A stretch of 64,000 nt of DNA. Origin: Siphlonurus alternatus. Lineage: Eukaryota > Arthropoda > Insecta > Ephemeroptera > Siphlonuridae. Position 1 is the stretch's first letter. Every line of letters begins with the position of its first letter. Shown here piece by piece: positions 10,923 through 22,300 of this stretch. The notes under the pieces were generated by a model. That model had not been told where the DNA came from, made no database searches, and saw only the letters and a program-made list of their open reading frames with translations. Location: assembly GCA_949825025.1 (NCBI GenBank), contig OX463787.1, forward strand, positions 18,509,482-18,573,481, read 5' to 3'. Position numbers and translations under genes: made by a program.

Positions 10923-12290
10923 ACGGAGACACAAGAGCTGACGTCCAGTCTACTGCACGTCCAGGCTTGCTGCCGGCCAGACACAAAACTGCACGACGCT
11001 CCCCTGGTGATGAAGAGGACGGTAGGGACAGAGCCAAGTCCCGGGAGCCAGACGATTGTGACAAAGGTAGCAGACAAAGGTCTGGTGTGGGGGCTGAAAT
11101 CTCTCTCCCCAAGTTGAACTTTAAGGGTAAGGTAACGCCACCAATGTTAAAAAAAATCCCTCTCACAAAAATTCTGAAAAAAATTTAAAATGTTCTCCTC
11201 CATACCCCCTATCAGTACCTAAAATATCAGGTGTACAATACGATCTAGTTTTTGAGTTATAAAATTTTAAAGTTGACTACTTTAACATGGAGAAATGAAA
11301 CTCCCATGTTAAATTGGTCAACTTTAAAAATTCATAACTCAAAAACTACATCGTATTTGTATACCTGATATTTTAGCTACTGATCGGGGGTGTAGAGGAG
11401 AACATTTTAAATTTTTTTCAGAATTTTTGTGAGAGGGATTTTTTTTTTAACATTGGTGGCGTTACCTTACCCTTAATCAAGATGACGAAAAGAAGTTTTC
11501 TTGTAGCTACGGTACGAAAGTTTATAAATGGAAATATGACCTCTTGGGACACATTCGCAATAATCACAAATGAACTCCTGGTCATTATAAATGCAAAGTG
11601 TGTATTAGAGTTGATTTCAAGTTTTTAAGAGAGTTGACAGATCACAAGAAAAGTTCCCACTCATTGTCAGACCTGAAGACAATTTGTTGTGATCAGTGTG
11701 ACGAGAAGTTTAAATTTCGGTCTTTGTTACAAACACATATTGAGGGATGTCACAATGATGGACTACGACCGTACAAATGTACTTTGTGTGGTGGCTCGTT
11801 CAAAACTAAAAATAGTTTGAAAGTTCACAAATTATATTATCATGGGGACAGGAAATATTGCTGTAGCATCTGTAACAAAGGATTTAAACATCCTGTTCAT
11901 TTAAAAACACACAATGAGAGGTTCCACAACAATGGCTTACGACCGTACAAATGTGATTTGTGTGGTGTAACAATGAAATCAAAACAAGATTTGTCCACAC
12001 ATAAGTCAAGAGTTCATTCAAATGTTAAAAAATATGTTTGTCTATTTTGTGAAAGGAAGGTTAATTCATCATCAGATCTAAATGATCATGTTGAAAGACA
12101 TCACACAAACGGACCACGTCTGCAATGTGACCAATGTACGTCTAGTTTTAAAAACAAACGTGGTTTATATCAACATAAGCAGCATGTGCACTCTAAACTG
12201 AAGTTTACTTGCGATGTTTGTAAAGTGGAATATAAAAGTAAGCAATATCTGAGACTTCATGTTACGAAGCGTCACAATAATGTCTTGTGA
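10923..12290 (+). pseudogene. Duplicated zinc-finger exon, inactivated
   Basis: This is a tandem copy of the exon at 7639-8659, including the shared acceptor context (GTCATTTTACAG). It is interrupted at 11125-11472 by a TTAA-flanked MITE. Downstream, finger 1 has lost a cysteine (TAC GGT in place of TAC TGT), and a TGA follows its second histidine near 11570. From 11598 an open frame of 230 codons carries eight more fingers, in which finger 8 keeps its histidines. It may once have been an alternative terminal exon or a separate gene; no ZAD or linker exon of its own is visible. Confidence 0.8.
11125..11472. mobile_element. T1 foldback MITE inside zinc-finger exon
   Basis: The TIRs are GGGTAAGGTAAC and its complement. 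The element is flanked by TTAA at 11121-11124 and 11473-11476, and almost the whole length is an inverted repeat. The intact paralogous exon reads AACTTTAGTCAAGATG where this copy reads AACTTTAA plus element plus TTAATCAAGATG, so the empty site is known. TTAA duplication is the signature of piggyBac-type transposition; no transposase is encoded. Confidence 0.9.
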
Positions 12291-12344
12291 AGTTGACATT
12301 GAGTTAAGATGTTAAGAAAGCTCAATCTTTATTTGTACATACAC

Positions 12345-12712
12345 AACATGATGCCATATCCCTTTACGGGGTAAGCCAGCAGCATTATTACCTCGGCTGT
12401 CTACAAATTACCCTCCACAGCACTCGATTCTTGCATACTCCACTTGCTTCAGAAATACTCATACGTAACACTCTTTTGCCTTCTGCACTCTCTATTACAC
12501 TGCGTACTTTTAACACTCCTGCTCTTCAAACATTCTGCAATCACATCCAATCAAACCTTTTTAGGTCTACCTAATCCTTTTATGCCTTGTACACTACCTT
12601 TAAACACCTGTTTTGCAATTCGTTCATCACCCATTCTCTCAACATGTCCAAACCAACGTAGCGTATTTCGTTCATACTTGTCAAGATTGACTCTATTTGT
12701 ATTGATGTAAAA
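12345..12712 (-). mobile_element. Non-LTR retrotransposon 3' fragment
   Basis: On the - strand the frame contains RWFGHVERMGDERIAKQVF and a GLGRPKK motif, the C-terminal tail typical of LINE reverse-transcriptase proteins. The 5' part is absent. The 3' end reads TAATGCTGCTGGCTTACCCC, shared with 28100-28150. A separate scrap of the GLGRPKK region lies in + orientation at about 12862-12900. Confidence 0.75.
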
Positions 12713-12910
12713 AGCAAAACATCACACTTTGATCTAATGTTGCACTTTGGAGTTTTAAATAATCTTTCAAGACGATCAGGTGAAACATTTTGTTCTTAAT
12801 TTGTATAGAATTTATTGACACTTAATAGACACTTATCTAATAAATTCCCTGAACACTACGTAGTGTACAAGGCATGAAAGGATTAGGTAGACCAAAAAAG
12901 GAAGCTCCAG

Positions 12911-13792
12911 ATTGATGATTATTGCAACAGTTAAAATCAACAAACTGGAGTTGCCTATAGTTACCTATCTTCCCCCATGCAATTGGCTGATTTTGTATCA
13001 TATGAAATTTGCCATATTAAATTAAGGAAAACTTCTTCTGATACACATTTCAGCATTATAAATGGCCAAAAACTGCAGATTCTGGTGATATTTTTTATAT
13101 TTAGAATCGTAGGTTTGTAACATATTGAAATCTGTGTGTGAAAATCGTCAATTTCCCATAAGGTCTAATGTATAAGCAAAATTTATACACATAATAAAAA
13201 CAATTTAACAATGAACTGTGGGGTCACTTTTGTTTGTTTACTTTTTGCTAAAAACAGGGTTTTGCAAGTCGTCCATTGGTTTCTCATAGTTTGTATATTA
13301 ATATTTATTTTGATAGAAATAACTCAATGTTAATTATAAAATGAAATATGTACAGTATTTAGTTTAAAATTGTAACTAAATTTTTTAACATTTTTTTAAT
13401 GTTAAAATTATAAAACTTTGTTCTGGAATTTAATGGAAACAACCAACTTTGTTTCTGTCTGGATGTATTTTTAGAGAGGTGGTATATAATGCAGCTCTTA
13501 ATGTGACAGAAAAAATGCAACTCCAAAATTATACCACCTCTTATGTCACCTTGCAGGAATGTGACTGAATTAATCTGATGTGTTAAAAATATAATGTCCA
13601 TGAATTTAATTTTTTTCACTTATAAAGTTCAGTACGAGAGAAATACTGAATTTAGAAATGTACATTATTTGTGTGCAAAATTTAAACAGACACATTTCAG
13701 TGCTTGATAATATCATCAATGTTTAAGTTTTGAATTACCTTTCATAAATGTAATGAATATTTTTCATAATATTGTCTTAATTATAAGTGTAT
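12911..13792. other. AT-rich spacer, nothing recognised
   Basis: No ORF with domain content, no inverted repeat and no tandem repeat is evident. A - strand ORF at 13359-13619 is AT-biased and likely chance. Confidence 0.45.
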
Positions 13793-13989
13793 TAGGGGGT
13801 CGCACACAGACTTTTATTTCTACGATCGTAAGTTTCTCATTTAGAAAAGGTTCTAAATTTCTTTTCATACAAAAGCATACGACACTGTACGAAGCTATGT
13901 GCACGCACAGCTGATCACATAGGTTCTTATTTTTTTTTATCATACGCTGCTAAATCATGTGATTCTGTCTGCGACCAGGCTTACCCCTA
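13793..13989. mobile_element. Short MITE, GGGGGTCGCACACAGA ends
   Basis: TTAGGGGGTCGCACACAGA is inverted as TCTGTCTGCGACC ... ACCCCTAA. The flanks suggest a TTA/TAA duplication. The body has CGATCGTAAG and TTCATACAAAAGCATACGAC. Confidence 0.55.
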
Positions 13990-14304
13990 ATTATAATATT
14001 AAGAATGTTTTTTTTTTTTTTTTTTTTTTTGTCACTGAGGTGGCGCCTTTTAATTACAATTTTTGGTTGTAAACTTTGAAATAAAATTAATAAAGAAATC
14101 AATCTAGGAATTAATCAGGTTCTTACATTGACATTAATTTTTCCAATTGATTAGATAAGTATGTTTTATTTATAATATCAATTAAGTAGTTTGCTAGATA
14201 TTGATTACAAATTGCCAAAATGTTGATTTCCTTTATATTCTGATTTGCATCCTTCTTAATCAATGGGTAAAAAATTGCAAATAAAACTAAAACTCCTCCA
14301 AGTT

Positions 14305-14395
14305 AGAATAGAATAGAAAATATCTTTATTGCGGCGAGGTTTAGGCAAGCCCATTCTTGCACCTAACCGCCAAAAATTACAGTTTGGGATTTGCT
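14305..14395 (-). mobile_element. Probable retroelement 3' end
   Basis: TTAGAATAGAATAGAAAATA then TCTTTATTGCGGCGAGG resembles the 3' tails of common arthropod non-LTR elements read on the opposite strand. No coding part remains. Confidence 0.4.
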
Positions 14396-14665
14396 GAAAT
14401 AGATAATTAGACATGCTTTGCATTAAATTTAATGTTTAAAAGCACAAGTTTTTTAATAAAGTTCATAAATTCTTCATCTCGTAATTAAGATTAGCACTGA
14501 ATTCACTCAAAAACACCAATAAAATATTCACTTTTATTACATACAAATAAATCACTGTTAAAATGATAGACAAATTAAACAATAATAATAAAATAAACAC
14601 TTATATGCAACTTCAAGATAAAGTACGTATACATGGCATAGGCATATAATATACTAAATACTTAA

Positions 14666-15083
14666 AGGGGTACCAAAGTGAATACTTTTTTTACATATTC
14701 GGCAGCTAAGAATTATTCTAACATCCCTGTGGCTCAATATTTTTAAACAATGCCTAGTTATTTTACAATTAATTATTTAGTTTGAAAAGTGAGTTCTGTG
14801 GCCGTTGTTTGATTCAAGCCGATGCGCGCCCGCAGCGGCCGGTGATACGACAAGAAAGGGGCGGGAGGAGGTTCCCATGATTTGCGAGAAATTCTCGTCG
14901 TATCAGCGGCTGTTGCGGGCACGCACCGACTTGAATCAACCAACGACTTTTGATCTCATTTTTCAAACTAAATAATTAATTTTAAAATAACTAGGCATTG
15001 TACAAAAATATTGAGATACAAGGATATCAGAATAATTCTTAGCTGCCCGAATATGTTAAAAAAGTATCCACTTTGGTACCCCT
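14666..15083. mobile_element. T3 TTAA foldback MITE
   Basis: TTAA at 14662 and 15084 flank ends AGGGGTACCAAAGTGAATAC. The arms are nearly full-length inverted repeats around a GC-rich centre (GATACGACAAGAAAGGGGCG). A second copy is at 31094-31512. Confidence 0.88.
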
Positions 15084-15174
15084 TTAATTAAGTTATGCAA
15101 TTTTTGATTATTAATTACATAATTTATTTCAGAGAAAACTTAATGCAGTCAGGACGGATGTGATGAAGGATTAT

Positions 15175-15949
15175 TTAATTTAATTGATGAATGAAAAAAA
15201 TTGACACAAGATTGGAATCAAGCACAATGTTAAAAAAAAAAAAAATACATACATGAAAATTATGAAACATATACAGGGATCGGATGCGTATGCAAGATGC
15301 ACACGGATGCGCAAAAATGGGCTTGCATCCGCATCCGTGCATCCCAGATGCACGGAGAAAAATGAATGCATCCGGATGTGCATCTCAGATACATGAAAAA
15401 TAAATGTGCATCCGGATGTGCATCCATGGATGCACGAAAAATTTATTTGAATCCGGATACGCATCTTGGATGCACGAAAAAAACGCGTGCATCCGGTCCC
15501 TGAAACATAATGTATATCAAAACTTTGTCTTCTACATACCTTATCAGTAGCTGTTTGAATTAATAATTTTTAAAGTTGTCTAATTTAGCATGGAGGAATG
15601 ATACTATCATGTCAATTAAATTAGTCCACTTTAACAATTAATAACTAAAAAAATAGAACGAGTTTGTATAATATATTTATTGTACCTAACATAATATTTT
15701 ACAAACTTCTTCTATTTTTTGAGTTATTAAATTTTAAAGTGGACTAATTTGACATGATAGTTTCATTTCTCCATGCTAAATTAGTCAACTTTAAAAATTT
15801 ATAACTCAAAAACTAGCTCGAATTTGTATACCTGATACTTCAGCTTATGATAAGGCATGTATATTAGGAAAACATATATTTTTAGATAAGTTTCATAAAT
15901 TTCAAATGTGTGAATTTTTTTAACATTGGGCGTGTTACCTTACCCTTAA
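15175..15949. mobile_element. T1-like MITE carrying a nested hAT-type MITE
   Basis: The right end (GTTACCTTACCC then TTAA at 15946) and the internal hairpin are T1-like. The left end is worn, so its start is approximate. The body is interrupted at 15274-15502 by a different element. The central inverted repeat is longer than in other copies. Confidence 0.6.
15274..15502. mobile_element. hAT-like MITE with GCATCCGGATG repeats
   Basis: The ends CAGGGATCGGATG and CATCCGGTCCCTG are inverted. Flanks AAACATAT and AAACATAA suggest an imperfect 8-bp duplication. The body is built of repeated GCATCCGGATGTGCATC-type words in both directions. It sits inside a T1-like element, so it is the younger of the two. 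Confidence 0.7.
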
Positions 15950-17196
15950 TTTCAGTACATGGAATATAATTACTTGGTCTGCAGTGGGATGTTATGTAGT
16001 TCCACGCCTCTAATACCCGGCTTCAACATCTTTCTCTTTGCTCCCCCTCCCCCCCCCCCCTCAATTAAAAGTGATCGGTCTGTGTAAATCAGCCATATAA
16101 TATGTCATATAACATACAACCTACACAACATATTGAAAAATATAATAATTATAAACAGTCACTAATGACCTGTGCTATTATAAAGATAAAACTGTAAGAG
16201 AATAATTAATAAAAAAATCAGAACAATTATTTTTGTAAAATTAATTGTCAAATTAAGTTACAGAAAAAATGAAAAAACAAAAAGTATGGAGTACATAAAG
16301 GACCAAGAGATGGCGTTCACCGCTGAAATTTTGGACGATTCTGCTGAGGATACGGCAATACCTACAGCATTAGAAGAAGGAGAAGCAGAACAGAAACAAC
16401 AAAATTTACATGAAATATATCACTTAAGACAATTAATTATGTTGTTGTAATTTCTGTAAAATTATGCTGTGGTTGCTGACACAGCATTTACATGATTTTA
16501 CAATGTTAATCATACACAGCAATTTTCGCCAGATGCACGTAGTTCTTGCTGTTACCACCAGGTTCGCACTAACTTTATGGTTATTTATAAGTAAAATAAT
16601 AATACAAATATGATATATATGATAAGGCAATTCTTCTGTAAATAACTTCCACGGAAAGGACAGTATAAATCTTATTATTTTAATTATTCCTTGGTTTTAT
16701 TTTAATATTATGGAACATGTGACAAGGTAATTTTACAAACTTATTTTAGTATACAGTTTTGCCTTTTGAATCAGACAATACAATATTTAAATAATAATTT
16801 AATATTATGGCAATACAGGTAGCTTGATAATTTTATTACAAAGTAATTATAATCATCAATGAGTTCTTCAATATAAGAGACTATAAGCCACGTCTATAAC
16901 TCCACTTAACTCATTAACCAAGTATAATTATAATTACAACTCAATACTACAAAATGTGGCAGGCAAAATAGACTTCAAACTTACACATTCTGTAGTGTAA
17001 GTTCAACTTGTGTTAAATCAAATGCAAGATTTTTAGTACTTCCATGGCTTATCATAAAATATTACAATATTTAAAGATAAAAATTCAGAAACAATATAAA
17101 GTTAGATTATTACTTTTTTTTTCTAATAAAATAATCTTAAAACTAAAAATAAGTATAAATATTTTACAAACCTGATTCTTAGGTTGCAAATGATAC

Positions 17197-17227
<31 letters not shown>

Positions 17228-17339
17228 TGAATTATAGAACAATTTATCTGCTGCAGACTAAATCTTAAATTTCAAATGATTTTGATAAAATTCTTCCAAG
17301 CAATGAGTCAAATGTCATTTGGCAGATGGTGCATCACTA
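15950..17339. other. Spacer with only the 16290 repeat
   Basis: Outside 16290-16615 the sequence is AT-rich with a poly-C run near 16045 and a poly-A run near 17200. No other feature is supported. Confidence 0.45.
16290..16615. repeat. Dispersed repeat, paralogue at 58240
   Basis: GGATACGGCAATACCTA, TTATGCTGTGGTTGCTGAC and CATTTACATGATTTTACAAT run in the same order as at 58240-58580. No domain was found in the short frames. Family unknown. Confidence 0.6.
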
Positions 17340-17492
17340 TTATACTTCATCACTGATAGTTACGACTCTAGGTAAGCTGTCCAGGGGCGGCTCAAACTGA
17401 TCTTGACCAAAACCATCCCTCATTTCATATGACGATCGATGTATACTAATGTGGGCCATGGGATTATCATAGGGAGGTGGTGGTGTTTGACT
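17340..17492 (-). CDS. Possible terminal exon, PPxY and PDZ-ligand-like tail
   Basis: The frame of 50 codons contains PPPPYDNP (a WW-domain PPxY motif) and ends SDEV before TAA, which resembles a C-terminal PDZ ligand. An acceptor-like TTCCACCACGAAG precedes it. Upstream on the - strand it runs into a T1 MITE at 17541, and no partner exon is recognised. It may be the last exon of a membrane-receptor gene with very long introns. Its origin is unknown and it could be chance. Confidence 0.35.
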   Translation of the reverse strand, partial: SQTPPPPYDNPMAHISIHRSSYEMRDGFGQDQFEPPLDSLPRVVTISDEV

Positions 17493-17540
17493 CTTCGTGG
17501 TGGAAAAATTTATCAAAATTAAAATAATCATCTCCATTAA

Positions 17541-17905
17541 AGGTAAGGTAACACGGATCAGCTGACTTAATGCTAAAAAATCCCACACATGAAAATTATG
17601 GAAAAAAATTAAATGTTCTCCTTTACATCCCCGATTAGTGGCTAAAATATTAGGTATATAAATACGATCTAGTTTTTGGGTTATAAATTTTTAAAGTTGA
17701 CTAATTTAACATGGAAGTTCCATTTCTCCATGTTAAAGTAGTCAACTTTAAAAATTCATAACTCAAAAACTAGATCGTATTTGTATACTTGATATTTTAG
17801 CTACTGATAGGGGGTGTAGAAGAGAACATTTCAAATTTTTTTTCAGAATTTTTGTGTGAGGGATTTTTTTTTAACATTGGTAACATTGGTAATAGTTTCT
17901 TACCC
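17541..17905. mobile_element. T1 foldback MITE, diverged
   Basis: TTAA at 17537-17540 and 17906-17909 flank ends AGGTAAGGTAAC and TTCTTACCC. The internal hairpin words (CAACTTTAAAAATTCATAAC and its complement) match the other T1 copies. A GATCAGCTGA word near the left end links it to the related copies at 20334, 33491 and 44611. Confidence 0.85.
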
Positions 17906-18369
17906 TTAATATATAGCTTTAATAGTTACTGAGAAAAAAAAATCAAATTTTCTAACTTGTTGAGAAAATTTTCCCGTTGGGGAACACTTAGAAGCCTCCA
18001 TTATTAACGTTTCAAACTTGTCATCTCTTAAATATTTTCTTTCACTAACTTGCAAGGTTTGTGAAAAAAATTTAAGTCTTCTGCTTGTTGTTAGTAGACA
18101 AAGTATTGTTGTGTAATGTCTGTCGCGTGAAAGGAAAAACATGGGACGCTTGTTGAATTACATGTTAACTTATAAAAATTACCATTATGTACTTACGAAG
18201 TTGAAACGGTTACCTAGCGCCAACAATCATTTCAACAATGCCATTACATTCTCTGCTCTGGTGACAAAATTAGGCACTACGTCGTCACATGTTTAACAAT
18301 GAAAAAGGCTTCATGCGACAGGCATTATGAACAATGGTTTGTTACATCCATTGTGAGTAGAAGACTTTG

Positions 18370-19363
18370 CTAAAATACATCACATTTGACCTGACAATGA
18401 TCCAAGTCATGTTGTCTCATGAACTCTTCAACGTTTTCAAGCATCGCCTCATGTGGGACTTGTAGAAGTTTCAGTTTTGGTAACAAACACAAAATTTGCT
18501 TGGCCCTGAGAGACGAGACACCAGCATCAGGTAGAGCAAATTCTCGGAGGATTGAGAGTACAACTCCGTGAGACCTCGCTTCTACCAAGAGCCAGCTTAG
18601 AGCACTATCAGGATCATCAGACACAAAATAGATGCGAGATTTGAATTGCTCTAGAAACGGAGAAGCAAGAATACATTTCCAAGCATCAATTGGAAATATA
18701 TAATCTGTTCTTCCTAAATAATTCACTTTCACTTTTTTTAACTTATTAAAGTGAATTGATGGTACAAGTTTATGTTTAGACTCTGTAGTACATATTAAAC
18801 CCCAGGTTAATTCTTCTAATTGGTGACAATGAAATCCAACTATACTTATATCAATATTATAATCACAAGATATAAATTTAAGTTTAGTCAACTGCTGACT
18901 AAAGTTGGTGATCAGTAACGTTGGATTTGGACTTTGTACATGATACATTTTGATATAAGTTACATGTTTTAACTTCAGGATTTCATCAACGTCTTTCAAA
19001 TCCTCGTGAGCAAAATTCAATTTTCTAACGTCTGGTACTACACAGACTAAATTTGGCATTTTTTCTTTGCAAATTTCATCAAAGGTAACATTCTGTAGCT
19101 TCAGCTGCCGGCCCTTGTGGCTCTCAGCATACTTTGCTACTGCCGAGTGGAGCCATGAGTCACTCTTCAGAAAGATAAGCTCAGGCAGGTTCAAGAGAAC
19201 ATCCACCATATCAACAACTTTCAGATACAGGCAGCCATCCACGTCGAGGTGAGTCAACTTCTTGCAACGTCCGTAGACTTCTCCGTTTGCTCCACGAGGA
19301 AGATCACTGTCATAAAGATAGCGAAGACCTTCGCCAGTTTCGTAACTTCTAACACTCAGTGAT
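18370..19363 (-). CDS. LRR1 terminal exon
   Basis: This 331-codon exon is the largest coding block of LRR1. It starts after TTTTTCGCAG, continuing an Arg codon split after its second base, and ends with TAG at 18370. It holds about nine irregular leucine-rich units. Its paralogue starts at 63332 with the same split Arg codon. No membrane segment or signal peptide is visible. Confidence 0.85.
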
Positions 19364-22300
19364 CTGCGAAAAAAAAAAAATAATAAATAGTTGGTTACCA
19401 ATGGCGGAACTTGTTTTTTTACATTAATGGAGTATCATCCTCATTTTTTTCTATTGCAGAAATGAATAGAGAGTGCAAAGTTATGCTACTTTGATTTTTT
19501 TCAGATTTTTTACAGGGAAACTATTTTTAAAAAATTATTGAAAGTTCTTTAGGTGACGTCACGTGGCGGCAAGTCTTATCCTTTTCTTAAGAGGCGTAGA
19601 GTGGCGTTACTTTCTCTGTACTTTCATAATTTTTTTAAAAAATAGTTCTAGGACTCTAAAAAAAAAAAAAAAAAAAAAAGAGTAGCATAACTTTTTGCAC
19701 CCTCCATAAATTTCTGGGATAACAAAATATAAGGCGGTTGCATGAGCAACGCAATCAGTCTACTTTACAGGGGCTGAGTGAAAACATGTGCGCGCAGGCC
19801 ACCATGCTGGAGCATTGGTAGAGAACTCTGCATGCAAGCAAAAGATTAAAAAAATACATTATAAATTACTTATAATGAAAATAAAAAATGTGAGGTGAAC
19901 AAAAATTTTAAAATAAAATTTACCAACTGTTGCTCACCTCAGAATTTAGAATCTTTTCTTTATATATTTTTAAATTTTTTTTTTTAAATATTTTGTCCTA
20001 TGCTTATAAATTGCGGAGCTCCACCAGTCCACCATCGACGACTGGCGGACAACTGTTGAAACTCCCCATCTGACGACACATGCAAGCGTCTAATTGAGTT
20101 TGATAGTCCGTTAAAAAACTATATATATCATGAATAAATTCTGTACCTAAGCTCAGGGCAGGAAGATCCGATGGTAGCCAGGGTGGAATCTCCACAGTCC
20201 AGTCCGTCCAGCTTGAGGTAGGTAAGTTTGGTAAGAACTCCCAGCATGCTTTTCAACAAGACTTGATTCACGTAATGATCCCAGCCAAGAGAGAGGGACA
20301 GATGACATAAGTTCTGAAACATAACGAAACATGAGGTAGAGATAACACAGATCAGCTACACAATGCTAAAAAAAAATCCTACTCATTAAAATTATGGAAA
20401 AAAATTTAATTTTTTCTCCTCTACATCTCCTATCAGTAGCTAAAATATTAATACTAACTACTTTTTCAGTTATTATTTTTTAAAGTTGACTAATTTAACA
20501 TGGAAATTCCATTTTTTCATGTTTAATTAGTCAATTTTAAAAATTAATAACTCGAAAACTAGCTCGTTTTTGTATACCTGATATTTTAGCTACTGATAAG
20601 GGGTGTAGAGGAGAACATTTTATTTTTTTTTTCATAATTTTCATGAATGGAATTTTTTTAGCATTGGGTCAGCTGATCCGTATTATCTCTAGCTTAAGGT
20701 GCATCCAAAAGGATCTCTGTTTCATGTAGCAGCTACTTTACCTGTCCTCTTTGTCTAATGGTCTTCAAGAGAGCTTCCCTGTCCTTCCTGGTCCAATCAG
20801 CATCATAAGACAAATCAGCCGTTAATCTCTGCGAGTTTGCACCGATCAGATGCGGCAGCACACGGGGGGTGGACGCAAGATCTTTCTCTTCGAGTATCCT
20901 TTGGAGGGAGTTCAACAGAACTGGAGCTGAAGGGACCAACAAATATTCATGGTTAAACAAGGAAACAAACAAGAGAAACGTAACTTTAAGGTATCACCTG
21001 AGAATTTGTCTGTCAAGGTTACACATAAAGAGGTGTGGCTACACTGGCAACAATGTTGCACTAGTAATGCGAATAATTTGGCAGGAGGGGGCAGTCCCTG
21101 AGAACGCTGCCAAGTTTTTTAGGGCATATGAAAAACAATCATCGCCACGGTTCAAAATTTATGAAAATAACTCAGAAAAATAGTCTAAAAATTAGGTTTT
21201 AGTAGAAAGAAAGTAAAAGAATCTGTTGTATAATTATTTTTTTTTGCAATGCTAATGAATAAATTTAACATTGGAAGGATACAAAATTCTCATTTAAATA
21301 AATTAATTATAATTAAACCAACGGTTAAAAAATTCCGAAGAAATACAGAGCTAATTTGACAATTGTTTTATGTCCACCAAATTATGAAGAATATCTGTTG
21401 TAATGAATTTTTCGTTCAAATTTCCGAGTTAAGCCTTAATTTCCTTTTAGACGAATCTTTAATCAAATGCGATTTACTACAGTATTTCAAATCTTAGTTT
21501 GCCCCTGTCAATCATCTCCGGCGTAGTAATACAATGTAGAGTCCTGTGATCTGTGTTTTTTCAACCCATGTTGCCAATAAAATACAAAAAAATAGTTCTT
21601 TCACTAGAAAAATAAAGAAGCTGAAAATAAAATGGAAGACACTCGATGCCTGTTGCATAATAATTGCTAATTTATTGAAACTTCTTTATAATATTTTATC
21701 TGTCCCAACTTATGTGAAAATCTTCGTAAAATATGGACATATTTCTGTCCATTAGCTCTATGGATAATTTTTCGTGTTGGCTGCCATTTTTAACAGCTGA
21801 TGTAGATGATTGACAGGTCATCCATGAACTATTTTTGAAGGGTAAACTAAGATTTGAAAGACCGTAACATAGCTTCAAACTGGTCAAGGAAGCTGAAATG
21901 TGATTCATTGCAATCAAATTTTAATGAATCCTCCATCAATTATCATCTTATTTGATTTTGCACAGCTTTGGGAGTTTCTTGATAATTAAGAATTAGAATT
22001 TTAAGAAAAAATATAACTTACACTTATGAGAGTAACCAAAAATCAAAATTTTACTTAGAAAAATAAAGAGTATAGTCAGAATGAATTTAATTTATGGAAA
22101 TTAATAAGTAATATAGTGCTTAAGAAATCCAAATTAAAGTATTAGCTGTTGAGCTCATAAATCTGATCGATTGATTGATTGGTTGGTATTTTGGGGCAAT
22201 TGACACATTTTGGTCATGTATGCCCCCACTCCTATCTCTCTCAAATCTATCTCTAAATTTTATATTTTGAATGACCTTATTCAATCCTACTCAAGTAAAA

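Noticed and set aside
14305..14395. Functional gene 3' end
   Set aside because: The AATAGAATAGAA tail resembles retroelement tails and no coding frame precedes it; kept only as a low-confidence remnant.
20869..21183. 104-aa ORF across an LRR exon and a T2 element
   Set aside because: It is antisense to the exon and runs into the MITE; a similar frame in the T2 copy at 8858 shows it belongs to the element by chance.
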